A DNA stretch of 64,000 bases from Alteromonas sp. 5E99-2 (GCF_017368475.1 NZ_JAFNJE010000007.1:124001-188000), one strand, 5' to 3'; numbered from the stretch's first letter, positions 36,896-47,180 are shown. Made by a program: numbers and translations. The notes: generated by a model not told the origin, from the sequence alone.

Positions 36896-38104
36896 CTAAA
36901 CCACCTGCCCAGCTGCCCAACCACTACTCCAGGCCCATTGGAAGTTATAACCACCTAACCAGCCCGTTACATCTACCACTTCACCAATAAAATAGAGGCC
37001 TTCTACGTTTCTGGCCATCATGGTTTTAGACGATAATGCTTGGGTGCTTACTCCACCTAGGGTTACTTCTGCGGTTCTATAGCCTTCTGTGCCATTGGGT
37101 TTTATGTTCCAGCTGTGCAAAGTTGTTGCTATTGCCTTTAGCTCTGAGTCTTGATGTTGGCGCATGGGCTTGTTTTCCCATCCGTGTCGGGCCACTAGCA
37201 TTGCACTCATGCGTTTGGGGAACACTTGAGACAAACAGGTAGTGAGCAGTGCATCTTTGTTTTCATTTCGCCACTGTTGAACAAGCTGTTCGGTATCGTG
37301 ATTGGGGAGTGTATTGATGTGAATGGCCTCTCCGGCCTGCCAATAACTTGATATTTGCAGCATAGAAGGGCCGCTTAGCCCTCTGTGGGTAAACAGCATA
37401 TCTTCTTTAAATTCAGTATCTGCAGTACCCACATTCACTTCTAGGGAGACACCACTGAGTTCGGCGAAGTCGGTTTTATCGTGGTCGTGCAAAGTAAAAG
37501 GCACCAGAGCCGCTTGTGTTGGCTCTACAGATAAACCAAATTGTTCCGCTATTTTAAAGCCAAATGGAGTCGCCCCCAACTTAGGCATGCTTAGGCCTCC
37601 AGTTGCGATGACTAGGGATTCACACTGGTACAGACCTTGAGAGGTTGTAAGAGAATAACCATTCTCATATTTTTCTACCGCAATAACCTCGCACTGAGTC
37701 GTAATCAGTACACCTGCGTTATCACATTCTGAAGTAAGTAATTTGACGATGTCTTTTGCCGAATCATCACAAAACAACTGACCTAAGGTTTTTTCGTGAT
37801 ACGCAATACCGTACTTTTCAACTAAGGCGATAAAGTCCCATTGGGTATATCGGCTTAGCGCTGATTTACAGAAATGGGGGTTTTGACCTAAGAAATTTTC
37901 ATGACTGGCAAACATGTTAGTAAAATTACAGCGACCACCACCAGACATAAGTATTTTACGTCCAATCTTTTTAGCGTGGTCGATAACTTCTACTCGTCGC
38001 CCTCTGGCACCGGCTTGAGCTGCACAAAACAAGCCAGCAGCACCAGCGCCAATAACAATAACATCACGCTGTTTTGGCGCGTTAACTGAGTTTGTATGTT
38101 GCAA
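36896..38104 (-). CDS. HI0933/YhiN-family FAD-binding flavoprotein
   Basis: A 402-aa putative NAD(P)/FAD-dependent oxidoreductase. The N-terminal Rossmann motif VIVIGAGAAGLFCAAQAGARG is followed by GRKILMSGGGRCNFTN, the family's signature. The C-terminal GEVVDVTGWLGGYNFQWAWS closes the FAD site. The function of this family is not settled; some members contribute to RNA modification. It is the last gene of the leftward string from rpoZ, 12 bp after the peroxiredoxin gene, so a redox role is conceivable but unproved. Confidence 0.9.
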   Translation of the reverse strand: MQHTNSVNAPKQRDVIVIGAGAAGLFCAAQAGARGRRVEVIDHAKKIGRKILMSGGGRCNFTNMFASHENFLGQNPHFCKSALSRYTQWDFIALVEKYGIAYHEKTLGQLFCDDSAKDIVKLLTSECDNAGVLITTQCEVIAVEKYENGYSLTTSQGLYQCESLVIATGGLSMPKLGATPFGFKIAEQFGLSVEPTQAALVPFTLHDHDKTDFAELSGVSLEVNVGTADTEFKEDMLFTHRGLSGPSMLQISSYWQAGEAIHINTLPNHDTEQLVQQWRNENKDALLTTCLSQVFPKRMSAMLVARHGWENKPMRQHQDSELKAIATTLHSWNIKPNGTEGYRTAEVTLGGVSTQALSSKTMMARNVEGLYFIGEVVDVTGWLGGYNFQWAWSSGWAAGQVV

Positions 38105-38116
38105 TTGCGTTTTTAT

Positions 38117-38590
38117 CTATAGTGAATCAAGTAAGGTTTTAGCATCGCTGACTTCAAAGCGGCCGGCATCATCTATATTTAGAATTTCCACTTCGCCATC
38201 GTTAACTACCATAGAATAACGCATGGAACGCTCGCCACCGAAAATACCTGTGTCCATTTCCATGCCAATAGACTTAGTGAAGCTACCGTTGCCGTCGCTT
38301 ACCATTAAAATACCTTCAGCGCCTAGGGCTTTGCCCCATGAGTCCATAACGTAAACGTCGTTTACCGATAAGCAAATAATGCGATCAATACCTTTGCTTT
38401 TTAACGCACTAGCCAGCTCAATGAAGCCCGGCAAGTGAGTTTGAGAACAAGTTGGTGTAAATGCGCCAGGAACGGCAAAAAAAGCCACCTTTTTACCACC
38501 GAATAAATTTTGCGTTCTGGGGTTAGTCATTTTGCCATCTTCCAAAACGCTAAATGTCATTTCGGGTAAAGTTACTCCAACTTCAAGCAT
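38117..38590 (-). CDS. Peroxiredoxin, Prx5-type
   Basis: A 157-aa cytoplasmic thiol peroxidase of the Prx5 group that reduces hydroperoxides. The peroxidatic motif PGAFTPTCSQTHLPGF has Cys48, and a second Cys73 lies in RIICLSVNDV. The late catalytic Arg region (FGGERSMRYSMVVNDG) is present. It lacks a glutaredoxin fusion. It sits between rsmJ (13-bp gap) and the HI0933 flavoprotein in a compact operon. Confidence 0.93.
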   Translation of the reverse strand: MLEVGVTLPEMTFSVLEDGKMTNPRTQNLFGGKKVAFFAVPGAFTPTCSQTHLPGFIELASALKSKGIDRIICLSVNDVYVMDSWGKALGAEGILMVSDGNGSFTKSIGMEMDTGIFGGERSMRYSMVVNDGEVEILNIDDAGRFEVSDAKTLLDSL

Positions 38591-38603
38591 AATCGTCTCC
38601 TGT

Positions 38604-39389
38604 TTAGCCTGTTAAATACACGTCGAATCTGTGTTTTTTACTGTCTATTGTTAAGTTAGGCTTTTGGTTATCAAGTGGCTCAGCAGTGTTGGGCCGTTTT
38701 ACTACCACCCGCTTTTTTGCCACTTTCATCGCGGCATTGAAAAGCACATCGGCATCGGGATCATGCCCGAGCAATCGCTGGAATAATTGCATTTCTTTTT
38801 TTACCAGCGCCGATTTTTTCCTGTGCGGGAACATAGGATCTAAATATACAACATCTGGTAAATTTAGCCCTTTATTCTTCAAATCTTTTTCGTTTAACGT
38901 GTGAATACTGTCATCGCAATAAAGACTGAGGTTACTGCGTAAATCTGACGAAAGTTGCTGTAATTGACGTAAACCGTCAGCCAAAATAACGGCCACGGCC
39001 GGTGACCGTTCCAGCATAGTCACCTGACAACCAAAATTCGCCATAACCATTGCGTCTCTGCCTAAACCAGGGGTTGCATCGATAACATTACATGGCCCTT
39101 GTTTGTTGCCAATAGCCCGCATGATTAACTCAGATTTAGCACCACTTTTCTTTAATCTATATTGCATTTCTGGCGATACAAATTCGGCTTTTACTGGCGC
39201 TTGTTTAGGGCTGGAAGTGTCACACAATCCCGCACCGGAATTATCTATATTTAAGTAAATTCCTGTATCTGGCAACTCAGGCAAAAGCGCAATGTTAAAT
39301 TCTGCCGCCATACCTTTAGAGGCGTCACGAATATCCGCATTTGCTGAGTTATGAATAAACATGCCACGAAATACACTAGGCTTGTCCAT
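38604..39389 (-). CDS. rsmJ: 16S rRNA (guanine1516-N2)-methyltransferase RsmJ
   Basis: SAM-dependent methyltransferase for m2G1516 of 16S rRNA. The 261-aa product has the SAM motif VIDATPGLGRDAMVMANFG, an acidic strand end MLERSP, and the catalytic VYLDPMFPHRKKSALVKK. The frame opens at 39407, but ATG 39389 has AAGGA at good spacing and is preferred. It overlaps the recG stop by 14 bp, so it is translationally coupled to recG. Confidence 0.93.
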   Translation of the reverse strand: MDKPSVFRGMFIHNSANADIRDASKGMAAEFNIALLPELPDTGIYLNIDNSGAGLCDTSSPKQAPVKAEFVSPEMQYRLKKSGAKSELIMRAIGNKQGPCNVIDATPGLGRDAMVMANFGCQVTMLERSPAVAVILADGLRQLQQLSSDLRSNLSLYCDDSIHTLNEKDLKNKGLNLPDVVYLDPMFPHRKKSALVKKEMQLFQRLLGHDPDADVLFNAAMKVAKKRVVVKRPNTAEPLDNQKPNLTIDSKKHRFDVYLTG

Positions 39390-41460
39390 ATTGTTCCTTT
39401 GCTCCAATCCAACGTTGTATAAGTGCTTCAGCTTTAGGTTTATGATTTTGCCACATTGATTGCGCGATTGACTGGGACATAGGGATAAGCTCAGTGTCGC
39501 GGACTAAGTCAGCAATACGCATATCCGCTAAGCCCGTTTGCCGGGTACCCATTAGCTCACCCGGTCCGCGGATTTCCAAATCCATTTGAGCTATGTAAAA
39601 ACCGTCAGTGGAATCCCGCAACACACCTAACCGCTTAGTTGCAGTTTTGGATAACGGGCTTTGATACATAAGCACACAATGGCTTTCTGTAGCTCCTCGA
39701 CCTACACGGCCTCTTAGCTGATGTAATTGCGCAAGCCCTAAACGTTCAGGGTTTTCAATAATCATTAAGCTGGCATTGGGCACATCAACGCCCACTTCAA
39801 TGACAGTTGTCGCCACAAGTAAATCCAGTTCGCCAGACTTAAAGCTATCCATCAAGGTTTTCTTTTCGTCTGCTTTTAACCTGCCGTGCACTAAACCTAT
39901 TTTGCAATCAGGTAACGCCGTAGCCAGTATGGTTGCGGTGTCTTCAGCAGCTTGGCTTTGTAAGAATTCTGATTCTTCTATTAATGTGCACACCCAATAG
40001 GCTTGTCTTCCTTGCCCTTTACACGCTTGATGAACACGCTCAATAACATCGCCTCTTCGGCTATCTGGCAGTGCCACTGTAGTCACTGGCGTTCTGCCAG
40101 GAGGAAGTTCATCAATGATTGAGGTGTCTAAATCTGCATACGCAGTCATGGCTAATGTTCTGGGGATCGGCGTGGCAGTCATAATAAGCTGATGGGGATA
40201 ACACCCTTGCTGTTCGCCTTTATCTCGTAAAGCCAGCCGTTGATGTACTCCAAAGCGATGCTGTTCATCTACAATGACTAGGGCTAAATTTTTGTATTCC
40301 ACCGCGTCTTGAAATACCGCATGGGTTCCCACTAAAAGGCTTATATCACCTTCTTTAAGGGCTTTTAATGTTTCTTTTCTAGTCGACCCTTTTTGTTTCC
40401 CCGACATCCACCCCACGGTGACCTGTAATGGGTTAAACCAATCTTCGAAATTCTTTGCGTGTTGTTCTGCCAGTAACTCAGTAGGCGCCATTAATACCAC
40501 TTGATAACCCGAAGCAATAGCATGCAATGCTGCCATTGCCGCAACCAATGTTTTACCTGAACCCACGTCGCCTTGTACAAGACGCATCATAGGGTAGGGT
40601 TTGGCTAAATCCGTTTGAATATCTTGGGTAACTCTTTGCTGTGCACCTGTTGGGGAAAAAGGTAATGAATCTAAAAAACGGTTCAACAGGCTGCTATTCT
40701 TTGTATCAAGTGCAAAGCCCGGTTGCACTTTCACTTGGTCCCTTAATTTCAACGTACTCATATGATGAGCCGCAAGCTCTTCCAGAATCAAACGTTGCTG
40801 TGCAGGATGCCTACCTTCTTCGAGCAAAGACAAATTAACATCAGGTTGGGGCCTGTGTACCGTGGTGAGCGCATCGATAAGTGACATTTGAGTATCGTAC
40901 ATTCCTTCGGGAATAAGATCCTGTAAACGACCTTTGGCTAACATATCAAGCGCTTCTTCAGTGAGCCCTCTTAACGTCCCTTGCCTTACCCCTTCTGTGG
41001 TTGGATAAACCGGTGTTAGGGATTCTTCAACATGCTGATTAGCATCGTCGAGCAAACGATACTCAGGATGCATCATTTCTAAACCATTTTTGCCTGTTTT
41101 TATTTCACCAAAGCAACGTATTAAATTGCCTGGCGTCATGGCTTCTCGTTGTGGTTGGCCAAAATGAAAAAAACGCAACGTAATGGCACTCGACCCATCT
41201 TGCAAACGCACAACTAACATACGGCGTTTTCCGTATTGAATATTCGCGCTAGTAATTTCACCTTGAATAGTACAGTGCATACTCGCACGAGTATCGTTCA
41301 AAGTATAGATTCGGGTGCGATCTTCATATCTGGCAGGTAAATGAAATAAAACATCCTGCACAGTAAAAAGATGTAATTTTGCTAGTTTTTCAGCAACTTT
41401 AGCACCCACTCCCTTTAACTGAGTAACGGGCGCTCGTGCAAGATATTGAGACGGGGGCAC
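39376..41460 (-). CDS. recG: ATP-dependent DNA helicase RecG
   Basis: Branch-migrating helicase that remodels stalled forks and Holliday junctions. At 694 aa it matches E. coli RecG (693). The N-terminal wedge OB domain (~50-150, RDGSSA-like strands) precedes helicase motifs: Walker A GDVGSGKTLVA, DEQHRFG, MTATPIPRTLAMT, VGVDVPNAS and QLRGRVGRG. It follows a thioredoxin-fold gene by 3 bp and overlaps rsmJ. This continues the conserved spoT-trmH-recG order, with one extra gene inserted. Confidence 0.97.
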   Translation of the reverse strand: MPPSQYLARAPVTQLKGVGAKVAEKLAKLHLFTVQDVLFHLPARYEDRTRIYTLNDTRASMHCTIQGEITSANIQYGKRRMLVVRLQDGSSAITLRFFHFGQPQREAMTPGNLIRCFGEIKTGKNGLEMMHPEYRLLDDANQHVEESLTPVYPTTEGVRQGTLRGLTEEALDMLAKGRLQDLIPEGMYDTQMSLIDALTTVHRPQPDVNLSLLEEGRHPAQQRLILEELAAHHMSTLKLRDQVKVQPGFALDTKNSSLLNRFLDSLPFSPTGAQQRVTQDIQTDLAKPYPMMRLVQGDVGSGKTLVAAMAALHAIASGYQVVLMAPTELLAEQHAKNFEDWFNPLQVTVGWMSGKQKGSTRKETLKALKEGDISLLVGTHAVFQDAVEYKNLALVIVDEQHRFGVHQRLALRDKGEQQGCYPHQLIMTATPIPRTLAMTAYADLDTSIIDELPPGRTPVTTVALPDSRRGDVIERVHQACKGQGRQAYWVCTLIEESEFLQSQAAEDTATILATALPDCKIGLVHGRLKADEKKTLMDSFKSGELDLLVATTVIEVGVDVPNASLMIIENPERLGLAQLHQLRGRVGRGATESHCVLMYQSPLSKTATKRLGVLRDSTDGFYIAQMDLEIRGPGELMGTRQTGLADMRIADLVRDTELIPMSQSIAQSMWQNHKPKAEALIQRWIGAKEQYGQA

Positions 41461-41463
41461 CGA

Positions 41464-42093
41464 CTATTTCAGCGCCTTTGCAGCGGCAAGAATGAGAGTC
41501 TCAGAGGGTCTTTGTCTGTAGTTTGGATTAACATAGCTGAAATTTACTGTGCCAGCTTTGTCTACAATAAAAATTGCTGGCGCAGGTAATACTGCTTTTC
41601 CGTCGCTGTTAAGCGTTAAGTTAAAACCGCGTTCACTGTACCGTGATGAAGTAGCATCATCTAAGGTAAAACCTACTCCAAAACCTTGAATTGCTTCTAG
41701 GTTTTTATCTGAAATTAATGTTACTGCAAATTCAGTTTCTAGTTTTTGTTGTTGCAAACGCTCCGGCGATTCAGGTGAAATAGCTAATACTTGATAGCCC
41801 AAATCAACCAGTTCTTTCTCGATAGACTTTAAACCTGCAAGCTGACGGTTGCAGTATGGGCACCAACCTCCTCGGTAAAACAACACGATGGACGGCTTTT
41901 GCATTACTAAGCCTTGTAAACTAACCGGTGTACCATCAGCCAACGCCACATTTGCATTGGGAATTTTACTTCCATCGAGTATAGGCGTAACGCTTTCGCT
42001 AGAATCCGCTAGTTGAGTTCTATCTATCGCCAATGCTGAACCACAGACAAAAATTGACAATATCAATGGCAAAAGCACGGTTTTATATGTCAT
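41464..42093 (-). CDS. Exported peroxiredoxin/thioredoxin-fold protein
   Basis: A 209-aa AhpC/TSA-like protein with a signal peptide (MTYKTVLLPLILSIFVCGSALA), so periplasmic. The active site reads FYRGGWCPYCNRQLAGL, a CxxC pair (Cys78, Cys81), like the 'peroxiredoxin-like' family rather than classical AhpC. A late strand PAPAIFIVDKAGTVNFSYV supports the fold. ATG 42093 is chosen: GGAAA is well placed, and the upstream extension would hide the signal. It sits between trmH and recG, which are adjacent in E. coli. Confidence 0.88.
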   Translation of the reverse strand: MTYKTVLLPLILSIFVCGSALAIDRTQLADSSESVTPILDGSKIPNANVALADGTPVSLQGLVMQKPSIVLFYRGGWCPYCNRQLAGLKSIEKELVDLGYQVLAISPESPERLQQQKLETEFAVTLISDKNLEAIQGFGVGFTLDDATSSRYSERGFNLTLNSDGKAVLPAPAIFIVDKAGTVNFSYVNPNYRQRPSETLILAAAKALK

Positions 42094-42113
42094 TTTACTT
42101 TCCTTTTCGTGTA

Positions 42114-42797
42114 TTAGGGTTTTGGGGTACGCAAACTTGACCACCAGCTTTCACTTGCTTCAATTTCACCTTCGTCATTAATATAAGGGTAAGGTAAGTC
42201 ATTTTCTTTGCACAAATGCGCCAATCTAGGATACCCACCTTCAAACAATATACGCTGACACTCATCTTGATCAAGTGTTGATTTATCGTACAGACCTGCA
42301 TTTTGTCGCTGTCTTTGGGCCTCATATAACACCAAAGCTGCAGCAACAGATACATTTAACGACTGAACCATACCCACCATAGGAATAACGATATCTTGAT
42401 CCGCTGAAGCAATGGCGTTTTCCGTTGCTCCATGCTTCTCTTGTCCAAGCAGGATAGCTGTTGGTTTGGTGTAATCTATTTCCCTGAAATCTACTGCAGT
42501 GTCTGATAGATGCGTTACTAGCACTTGCATATTCTGTGCTTTAAAGTCGGCTACAGCGTCTTCAATAGTGTTATGAGTTGAGCAATTTACCCATTGCTGG
42601 CTGCCCATAGCAATATCACCCGGCAAGTGGTATTTTTCATCCCAAACAGCATGAACATTGTGTACACCTATGGCGTCACAGGTACGCACAACAGCAGACA
42701 TATTATGTGGCTTATGCACGTTTTCTAGACACACAGTTAAATCAGTTTGTCGTTTTGCCAACATGGATCGGATTTTGGCATTCCGTTCTGGCGACAT
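42114..42797 (-). CDS. trmH: tRNA (Gm18) 2'-O-methyltransferase TrmH
   Basis: SPOUT methyltransferase that modifies G18 of tRNA. The 227-aa length matches E. coli TrmH (229). Diagnostic regions: the N-terminal NVHKPHNMSAVVRTCDAIG (motif 1 with catalytic Arg), AILLGQEKHGATENAI (motif 2) and PMVGMVQSLNVSVAAALVLYE (motif 3, knot). The gene lies between ridA and the thioredoxin-fold gene in the spoT operon. Confidence 0.96.
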   Translation of the reverse strand: MSPERNAKIRSMLAKRQTDLTVCLENVHKPHNMSAVVRTCDAIGVHNVHAVWDEKYHLPGDIAMGSQQWVNCSTHNTIEDAVADFKAQNMQVLVTHLSDTAVDFREIDYTKPTAILLGQEKHGATENAIASADQDIVIPMVGMVQSLNVSVAAALVLYEAQRQRQNAGLYDKSTLDQDECQRILFEGGYPRLAHLCKENDLPYPYINDEGEIEASESWWSSLRTPKP

Positions 42798-42806
42798 AGG
42801 ATCAAG

Positions 42807-43193
42807 TTACTCAGGTAATTCCATTACGCCGTCAATTTCAACTTGCGCCCCTCTAGGCAACTCACTGATCCCCAACGCAGCACGAGCTGGATAAGGCTCA
42901 GAGAAGTATGTCGCCATAACTTCATTCACAGTGGCAAAATTCGATAAATCAGTTAAGTAGATATTAATTTTAACTAAGTCACGCATAGTACCGCCAGCAG
43001 CAGTGCATACCGCATTAATGTTCTCAAACACCTGCTTAGTTTGTTCAGCGAAATCGTCGCTTACCATCTCCATGGTTTCAGGCACTAAAGGAATTTGACC
43101 AGAAAGATAAACTGTAGTGCCAGCTTTTACGGCTTGGCTATATGTTCCAATAGCAGCAGGTGCCGAGTCAGTTTGAATAATAGACTTAGACAT
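42807..43193 (-). CDS. ridA: Reactive intermediate deaminase RidA
   Basis: Hydrolyses reactive enamine/imine intermediates made by PLP enzymes such as threonine dehydratase. The 128-aa protein has the Rid signature: [20 protein letters not shown] at the N-terminal half and [20 protein letters not shown] with the catalytic Arg near residue 106, then VEIDGVMEL. It lies 17 bp downstream of spoT and 9 bp before trmH, as often seen in gammaproteobacteria. Confidence 0.95.
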   Translation of the reverse strand: MSKSIIQTDSAPAAIGTYSQAVKAGTTVYLSGQIPLVPETMEMVSDDFAEQTKQVFENINAVCTAAGGTMRDLVKINIYLTDLSNFATVNEVMATYFSEPYPARAALGISELPRGAQVEIDGVMELPE

Positions 43194-43210
43194 AATGAAC
43201 CTTAAATATT

Positions 43211-45322
43211 TTAGTTTGTTCGTGTTTTGCTATGGCGAGATACTTTTTGCACCTCAGGCATAGTGCGGATACGTTTTGTAATTCTCGCTAAATGTATGCG
43301 GTTAAACGTTGTAAGTTCCATATCGACAAAATAGATATTACTTTCTTTTTCATCAGTTTGGAGATTAATGATATTTGATTCCATTGAAGAAATCGCATTT
43401 GTCAGCGTTGCCAAAGTACCTTGGTGATTAATCAACTCTATGCGAACAGAAGCTTTAAATTCACCTTGGGGGTTATCGTCCCAAACCATAGGTAACACAC
43501 GCTGAGGCTCTTCTTTGGACAACTTTCGAATATTGTTACAGCCAATTTGGTGAATAGCCATGCCCCGTCCAGGGCTAAGTACAGCGACAATTTCGTCATC
43601 AGGAATAGGGTGGCAGCAACGAGAATAGGTAACCAATAAACCTTCGGTTCCCTTAATGGCTACATGGCCTTTTTTCTCTGGTAATTCTGCTTTTTCGCCT
43701 AACAAGCGACGAGCAACAATGGCACTTAATTCATTGCCTAAACCAATGTCGTTAAGCAAGTGCTCAAAGTCGTCATGTTTAGTTTCTTGCACCACTCTGT
43801 CTATTTCACTTTGTGGTATTTCGTCTAGCTTCACTATACCGAGCGCATGACGTAATAAACGATTGCCCAAGTTAACGGCTTCTTTGCCCCGTTGTTTTTT
43901 CAGGTACTGACGAATATGTGTACGAGCTCGGGACGTGACAACAAAATTCAACCAATTCGCATTAGGTTTAGCCCTTGGCGAGGTAATGATTTCTATTGTT
44001 TTACCGTTATCTAGTGATGCATTCAAACTCGAGTTTTTACGCTCTACTCTTACTCCAACACAGGTATTTCCAATATCACTATGCACAGCATAGGCAAAAT
44101 CAACTGCGGTAGCGCCTACCGGTAATTCGATGATCCGCCCTTCTGGCGTGAACACATAAATTTCATTGGGAAACAGGTCGGTTTTTACGCTTTCAATAAA
44201 TTCAAACGACGACGACGCACTTTGTTGTAATTCTAATAAAGACTGCATCCATTTACGGGTTCGGCTTTGCGCTGTAGTGTCGGCGTCATCTTGTTCTTTG
44301 TATTGCCAATGTGCAGCAACACCTTTGTCTGCCATTTCATCCATCGCTTCTGTGCGAATTTGAATTTCCACAGGAATACCATGAGGACCAACCAATGAAG
44401 TATGAAGCGATTGGTAACCGTTTAATCTTGGAATAGCGATGTAATCTTTGAATCGATTTTCAATGGGTTTATAAAGCCCGTGCATTGCACCTAGTGATCG
44501 ATAACAGCTATCTAGATTGTCTACCACAATACGGAACGCATAAATGTCCATTACTTCATTAAAAGACAATTCCTTGTTACGCATTTTTAAATAGATAGAG
44601 TAAAGGTGTTTTTCTCGCCCTGTAACTTCCGCTTTTATCCCTAACGACTCCAATCGAGTAACCAGCTCAGTGCGAATGTTATCTACAATTTCTTTGCGAT
44701 TACCACGGGCTTGTTTTACCGCGGATTTGAGAGCTCGATGGCGCATGGGATACATGGCTTCAAAGCCCAAATTTTCCAGCTCATTTTTTATTTCGTGAAT
44801 ACCTAACCTATGAGCAATAGGTGCATAGATTTCTAACGTTTCCAACGCAATGCGCCGGCGTTTATCTGGTCGCAAAGACCCTAGCGTTCGCATATTGTGA
44901 GTGCGATCAGCTAGCTTAACCAAAATGACGCGAATATCTTGGACCATCGCCATCATCATTTTACGGAAGTTTTCTGCTTGGGCTTCTTGTTTATTAGAAA
45001 AAGCAATTTTTTCTAGTTTACTTACGCCTTCAACGATTTCGGCAACAGGTCTACCAAACGCTTTTGCTAGGTCATCTTCACTGTAATCAGTGTCCTCTAT
45101 TACGTCGTGTAGCAAGGCAGCCATGATAGTTTCATGGTCTAAATGCATGTCAGCTAATAAGCTTGCAACTGCAACAGGATGAGTTATATACGGGTCGCCA
45201 CTCGAACGCATTTGGCCGTCATGGGCATCTTTTGCCAAGACATAGGCGTCTTGTACCTGTTGAACTTTGTCTTCAGGTAAATATGCAGATACTTTTTGTT
45301 TTAGGCCTTCAAATAGATACAC
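43211..45322 (-). CDS. spoT: Bifunctional (p)ppGpp synthetase/hydrolase SpoT
   Basis: Controls the stringent-response alarmone. The 703-aa protein, equal in size to E. coli SpoT (702), has the HD hydrolase domain (~45-145, with the HD pair at residues 72-73 in LLHDVIEDT). The synthetase domain is at ~230-350 ([38 protein letters not shown]). A TGS domain follows (~385-445, [20 protein letters not shown]), then a conserved Cys region ([20 protein letters not shown]) and a C-terminal ACT domain. The catalytic HD pair is intact, so hydrolase activity is expected. Confidence 0.97.
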   Translation of the reverse strand: MYLFEGLKQKVSAYLPEDKVQQVQDAYVLAKDAHDGQMRSSGDPYITHPVAVASLLADMHLDHETIMAALLHDVIEDTDYSEDDLAKAFGRPVAEIVEGVSKLEKIAFSNKQEAQAENFRKMMMAMVQDIRVILVKLADRTHNMRTLGSLRPDKRRRIALETLEIYAPIAHRLGIHEIKNELENLGFEAMYPMRHRALKSAVKQARGNRKEIVDNIRTELVTRLESLGIKAEVTGREKHLYSIYLKMRNKELSFNEVMDIYAFRIVVDNLDSCYRSLGAMHGLYKPIENRFKDYIAIPRLNGYQSLHTSLVGPHGIPVEIQIRTEAMDEMADKGVAAHWQYKEQDDADTTAQSRTRKWMQSLLELQQSASSSFEFIESVKTDLFPNEIYVFTPEGRIIELPVGATAVDFAYAVHSDIGNTCVGVRVERKNSSLNASLDNGKTIEIITSPRAKPNANWLNFVVTSRARTHIRQYLKKQRGKEAVNLGNRLLRHALGIVKLDEIPQSEIDRVVQETKHDDFEHLLNDIGLGNELSAIVARRLLGEKAELPEKKGHVAIKGTEGLLVTYSRCCHPIPDDEIVAVLSPGRGMAIHQIGCNNIRKLSKEEPQRVLPMVWDDNPQGEFKASVRIELINHQGTLATLTNAISSMESNIINLQTDEKESNIYFVDMELTTFNRIHLARITKRIRTMPEVQKVSRHSKTRTN

Positions 45323-45389
45323 GTAAATAAATTAGTTGTTGAACACACTAGTAGAATACGAGGATTAGCGCTTATTTACCAATGGAATT

Positions 45390-45418
45390 CGCACAGTCAG
45401 GTGAAATTTGACTGTGCG
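45390..45418. repeat. Strong hairpin between rpoZ and spoT
   Basis: CGCACAGTCA / TGACTGTGCG is a perfect 10-bp stem with a 9-nt loop, directly after the rpoZ stop (11 bp). No T-run follows in the rpoZ-to-spoT direction, so it is not a standard terminator. It may be a partial attenuator or an RNA-processing or stability element. Confidence 0.6.
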
Positions 45419-45428
45419 TGCTGAATTT

Positions 45429-45698
45429 TTATTCAGATAGGATGTTTGCAACAGAAGCAAAGCTTGCTTCTTCTTGCTGTTGTTGGTCGCGAATTTCATC
45501 TTGTTCAATAGATTCAGCGTCAACCAAGCCTTGTTCAATTTCTCTTAGCGCCGTTACCGTAGGTTTATCGTTACCCATATCGACCTTAGGTTCTTTCCCC
45601 TCAGTGGCCAATTGGCGCGCACGACGAGCTGCAACCAAAACCAAATCGAAACGATTGCCTACCTGATCTACAGCATCTTCAACTGTGACTCGTGCCAT
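45429..45698 (-). CDS. rpoZ: RNA polymerase omega subunit
   Basis: Omega helps assemble RNA polymerase and forms one ppGpp site. The 89-aa product has the canonical start [20 protein letters not shown], the central [15 protein letters not shown] and [15 protein letters not shown]. The Gln/Glu-rich tail (DQQQQEEAS) is typical of marine gammaproteobacteria. It lies upstream of spoT on the same strand. In E. coli gmk precedes it; here gmk is 3 kb away. Confidence 0.97.
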   Translation of the reverse strand: MARVTVEDAVDQVGNRFDLVLVAARRARQLATEGKEPKVDMGNDKPTVTALREIEQGLVDAESIEQDEIRDQQQQEEASFASVANILSE

Positions 45699-45723
45699 TG
45701 CTTACTCCAGCATAAAACTTGGT

Positions 45724-45761
45724 TAAAAAAAGAGCCGCATAGTATAGGTGAATTTTGCGGC
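45724..45761 (-). terminator. Terminator of the deaminase-nitrilase operon
   Basis: On the minus strand GCCGCA ... TGCGGC is followed by TCTTTTTTT. It starts 16 bp after the nitrilase stop and lies before rpoZ, so the deaminase-nitrilase pair is a separate transcript from rpoZ-spoT. Confidence 0.8.
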
Positions 45762-45776
45762 CGATCATAGATAAAA

Positions 45777-46730
45777 TTACGTATTCGATGCTGAAGTCTT
45801 AATAAAGGGGGAATATGGCGCTCTTTCGGTCTCATCAACTTGCAGCGAAAACACATCTGGACGAGCATAATGTCCCGTTGCATCCATGTCGTATCTCGCT
45901 TTGATAATGTCTTGCATATCAACAGTTGCAGAAATCACCCCTTCTTTTTCATAGATAGGTCCAGCAAGCACTTCGCCCATAGGGTTCATGATCACAGTTC
46001 CGCCTCGAATAAGCGGTTTACCTTGTGGCCATTGACTGTCTCTTTGGCTGTGGTTTTCCGGATACCCTTGATATTGACATGCACTCACTAAGAAGCTTCT
46101 CGCTTCATAGGCAATATGGCTCATGCTGGATTGCCAAATCGGTCTGTCGTCTACAGTGGGCGCGCACCAAATATCAATGCCTTTTGCGTAAAGCGTTGTG
46201 CGCAGTAACGGCATGTAATTTTCCCAGCATATCGCTGCACCAATATTCCCCACAGGTGTATTAATAACCGGTAACGTGGAACCATCACCTTGGGCCCAAA
46301 TGAGCCTTTCTAAGGCCGTCGGCATTAACTTTCGATGTTTGCCTAAATAAGTGCCGTCTGCGCCAATAAACACAGCAGTACAATATAAGGTTGCGCCTTT
46401 TCCTTCTGCTCGTTCGATGACCCCAACAACCATAGCCGTGCTGTTTCTTGCGGCTAATTCTTTTAAAGCTTGTATTTCTGGTCCATCGATATCTACGGCT
46501 TGCTGCCAATATTCTAAGTAGTCTTCACGGCCTTGGTCTGTGCGATAACCTAAGCGCGTACCAAAATCAGACCCTTTGGGGTACCCTCCCAGTAGCGCCT
46601 CAGGCAAAACAATTAAATCACAGTTACTGTCTTTTATTTGTTGCTCAAAGGACAATATTTTATCTAAGGTCGCCGCTGTGCCTGCGCTATCTGAACCAAT
46701 TTGCAATGCCGCTAATATACGTTTACTCAT
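45777..46730 (-). CDS. Nitrilase-family carbon-nitrogen hydrolase
   Basis: A 317-aa cytoplasmic enzyme of the nitrilase branch, which turns nitriles into carboxylate and ammonia. The triad is visible: Glu44 in [13 protein letters not shown], Lys134 in [16 protein letters not shown] and Cys168 in [14 protein letters not shown]. The sequence around Cys168 is close to that of true aliphatic/aromatic nitrilases rather than amidases. The substrate is unknown. It begins 3 bp after the cytosine deaminase gene and should be co-translated with it; both enzymes release ammonia. Confidence 0.9.
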   Translation of the reverse strand: MSKRILAALQIGSDSAGTAATLDKILSFEQQIKDSNCDLIVLPEALLGGYPKGSDFGTRLGYRTDQGREDYLEYWQQAVDIDGPEIQALKELAARNSTAMVVGVIERAEGKGATLYCTAVFIGADGTYLGKHRKLMPTALERLIWAQGDGSTLPVINTPVGNIGAAICWENYMPLLRTTLYAKGIDIWCAPTVDDRPIWQSSMSHIAYEARSFLVSACQYQGYPENHSQRDSQWPQGKPLIRGGTVIMNPMGEVLAGPIYEKEGVISATVDMQDIIKARYDMDATGHYARPDVFSLQVDETERAPYSPFIKTSASNT

Positions 46731-46733
46731 GCT

Positions 46734-47180
46734 TTATTCTGTTCCTATATCTTCGTTCCACAGCTCAGGCTTAGCCGCAATAAAATCATCCATTAACTGC
46801 TTGCATGTGCTGTCATCAAGTCTCTCCAGCTCTACTCCACGAGATTCAAGCAAGGTTTCTTCACCCATAAAGGTAGTGTTTTCACCAATAACAACTTTTG
46901 GGATGCCATATAATAAAATAGCGCCAGTGCACATAGAGCAAGGCGATAACGTAGTGTAGATAACAGAATTTTGATAAACACTGGCAGGTTGACGACCCGC
47001 ATTTTCCAGTGCATCCATTTCTCCGTGCAATGTTGGGCTTCCGCTTTGTACGCGGCGATTATGACCTCGTCCAATAATTTTGCCATCGTGAACCAAAACC
47101 GAACCAATAGGGATACCGCCTTCATCAAGGCCTTTTTTAGCTTCCTCTATTGCCGCTAACATAAACTTGTCCATCATCAT
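46734..47180 (-). CDS. Cytosine deaminase, yeast Fcy1-like
   Basis: A 148-aa zinc deaminase. Zinc ligands and catalytic acid are His52 and Glu54 (TLHGEMDALENAG) and Cys81/Cys84 (TTLSPCSMCTGAILLYGIP). Compared from memory with yeast Fcy1, these have the same spacing (His62, Glu64, Cys91, Cys94). The residues that hold cytosine also have counterparts: Asn41 (RGHN), Phe104 (NTTF), Trp141 and Asp144 (LWNEDIG). That makes cytosine-to-uracil conversion more likely than tRNA or guanine deamination. The start is one of three consecutive Met codons. It opens a two-gene operon with the nitrilase and diverges from the EamA gene. Confidence 0.88.
   Translation of the reverse strand: MMMDKFMLAAIEEAKKGLDEGGIPIGSVLVHDGKIIGRGHNRRVQSGSPTLHGEMDALENAGRQPASVYQNSVIYTTLSPCSMCTGAILLYGIPKVVIGENTTFMGEETLLESRGVELERLDDSTCKQLMDDFIAAKPELWNEDIGTE

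Noticed and set aside
41464-42144. Longer thioredoxin-fold protein starting at 42144
   Set aside because: The extension would overlap trmH and hide a clear signal peptide; ATG 42093 has a ribosome binding site.
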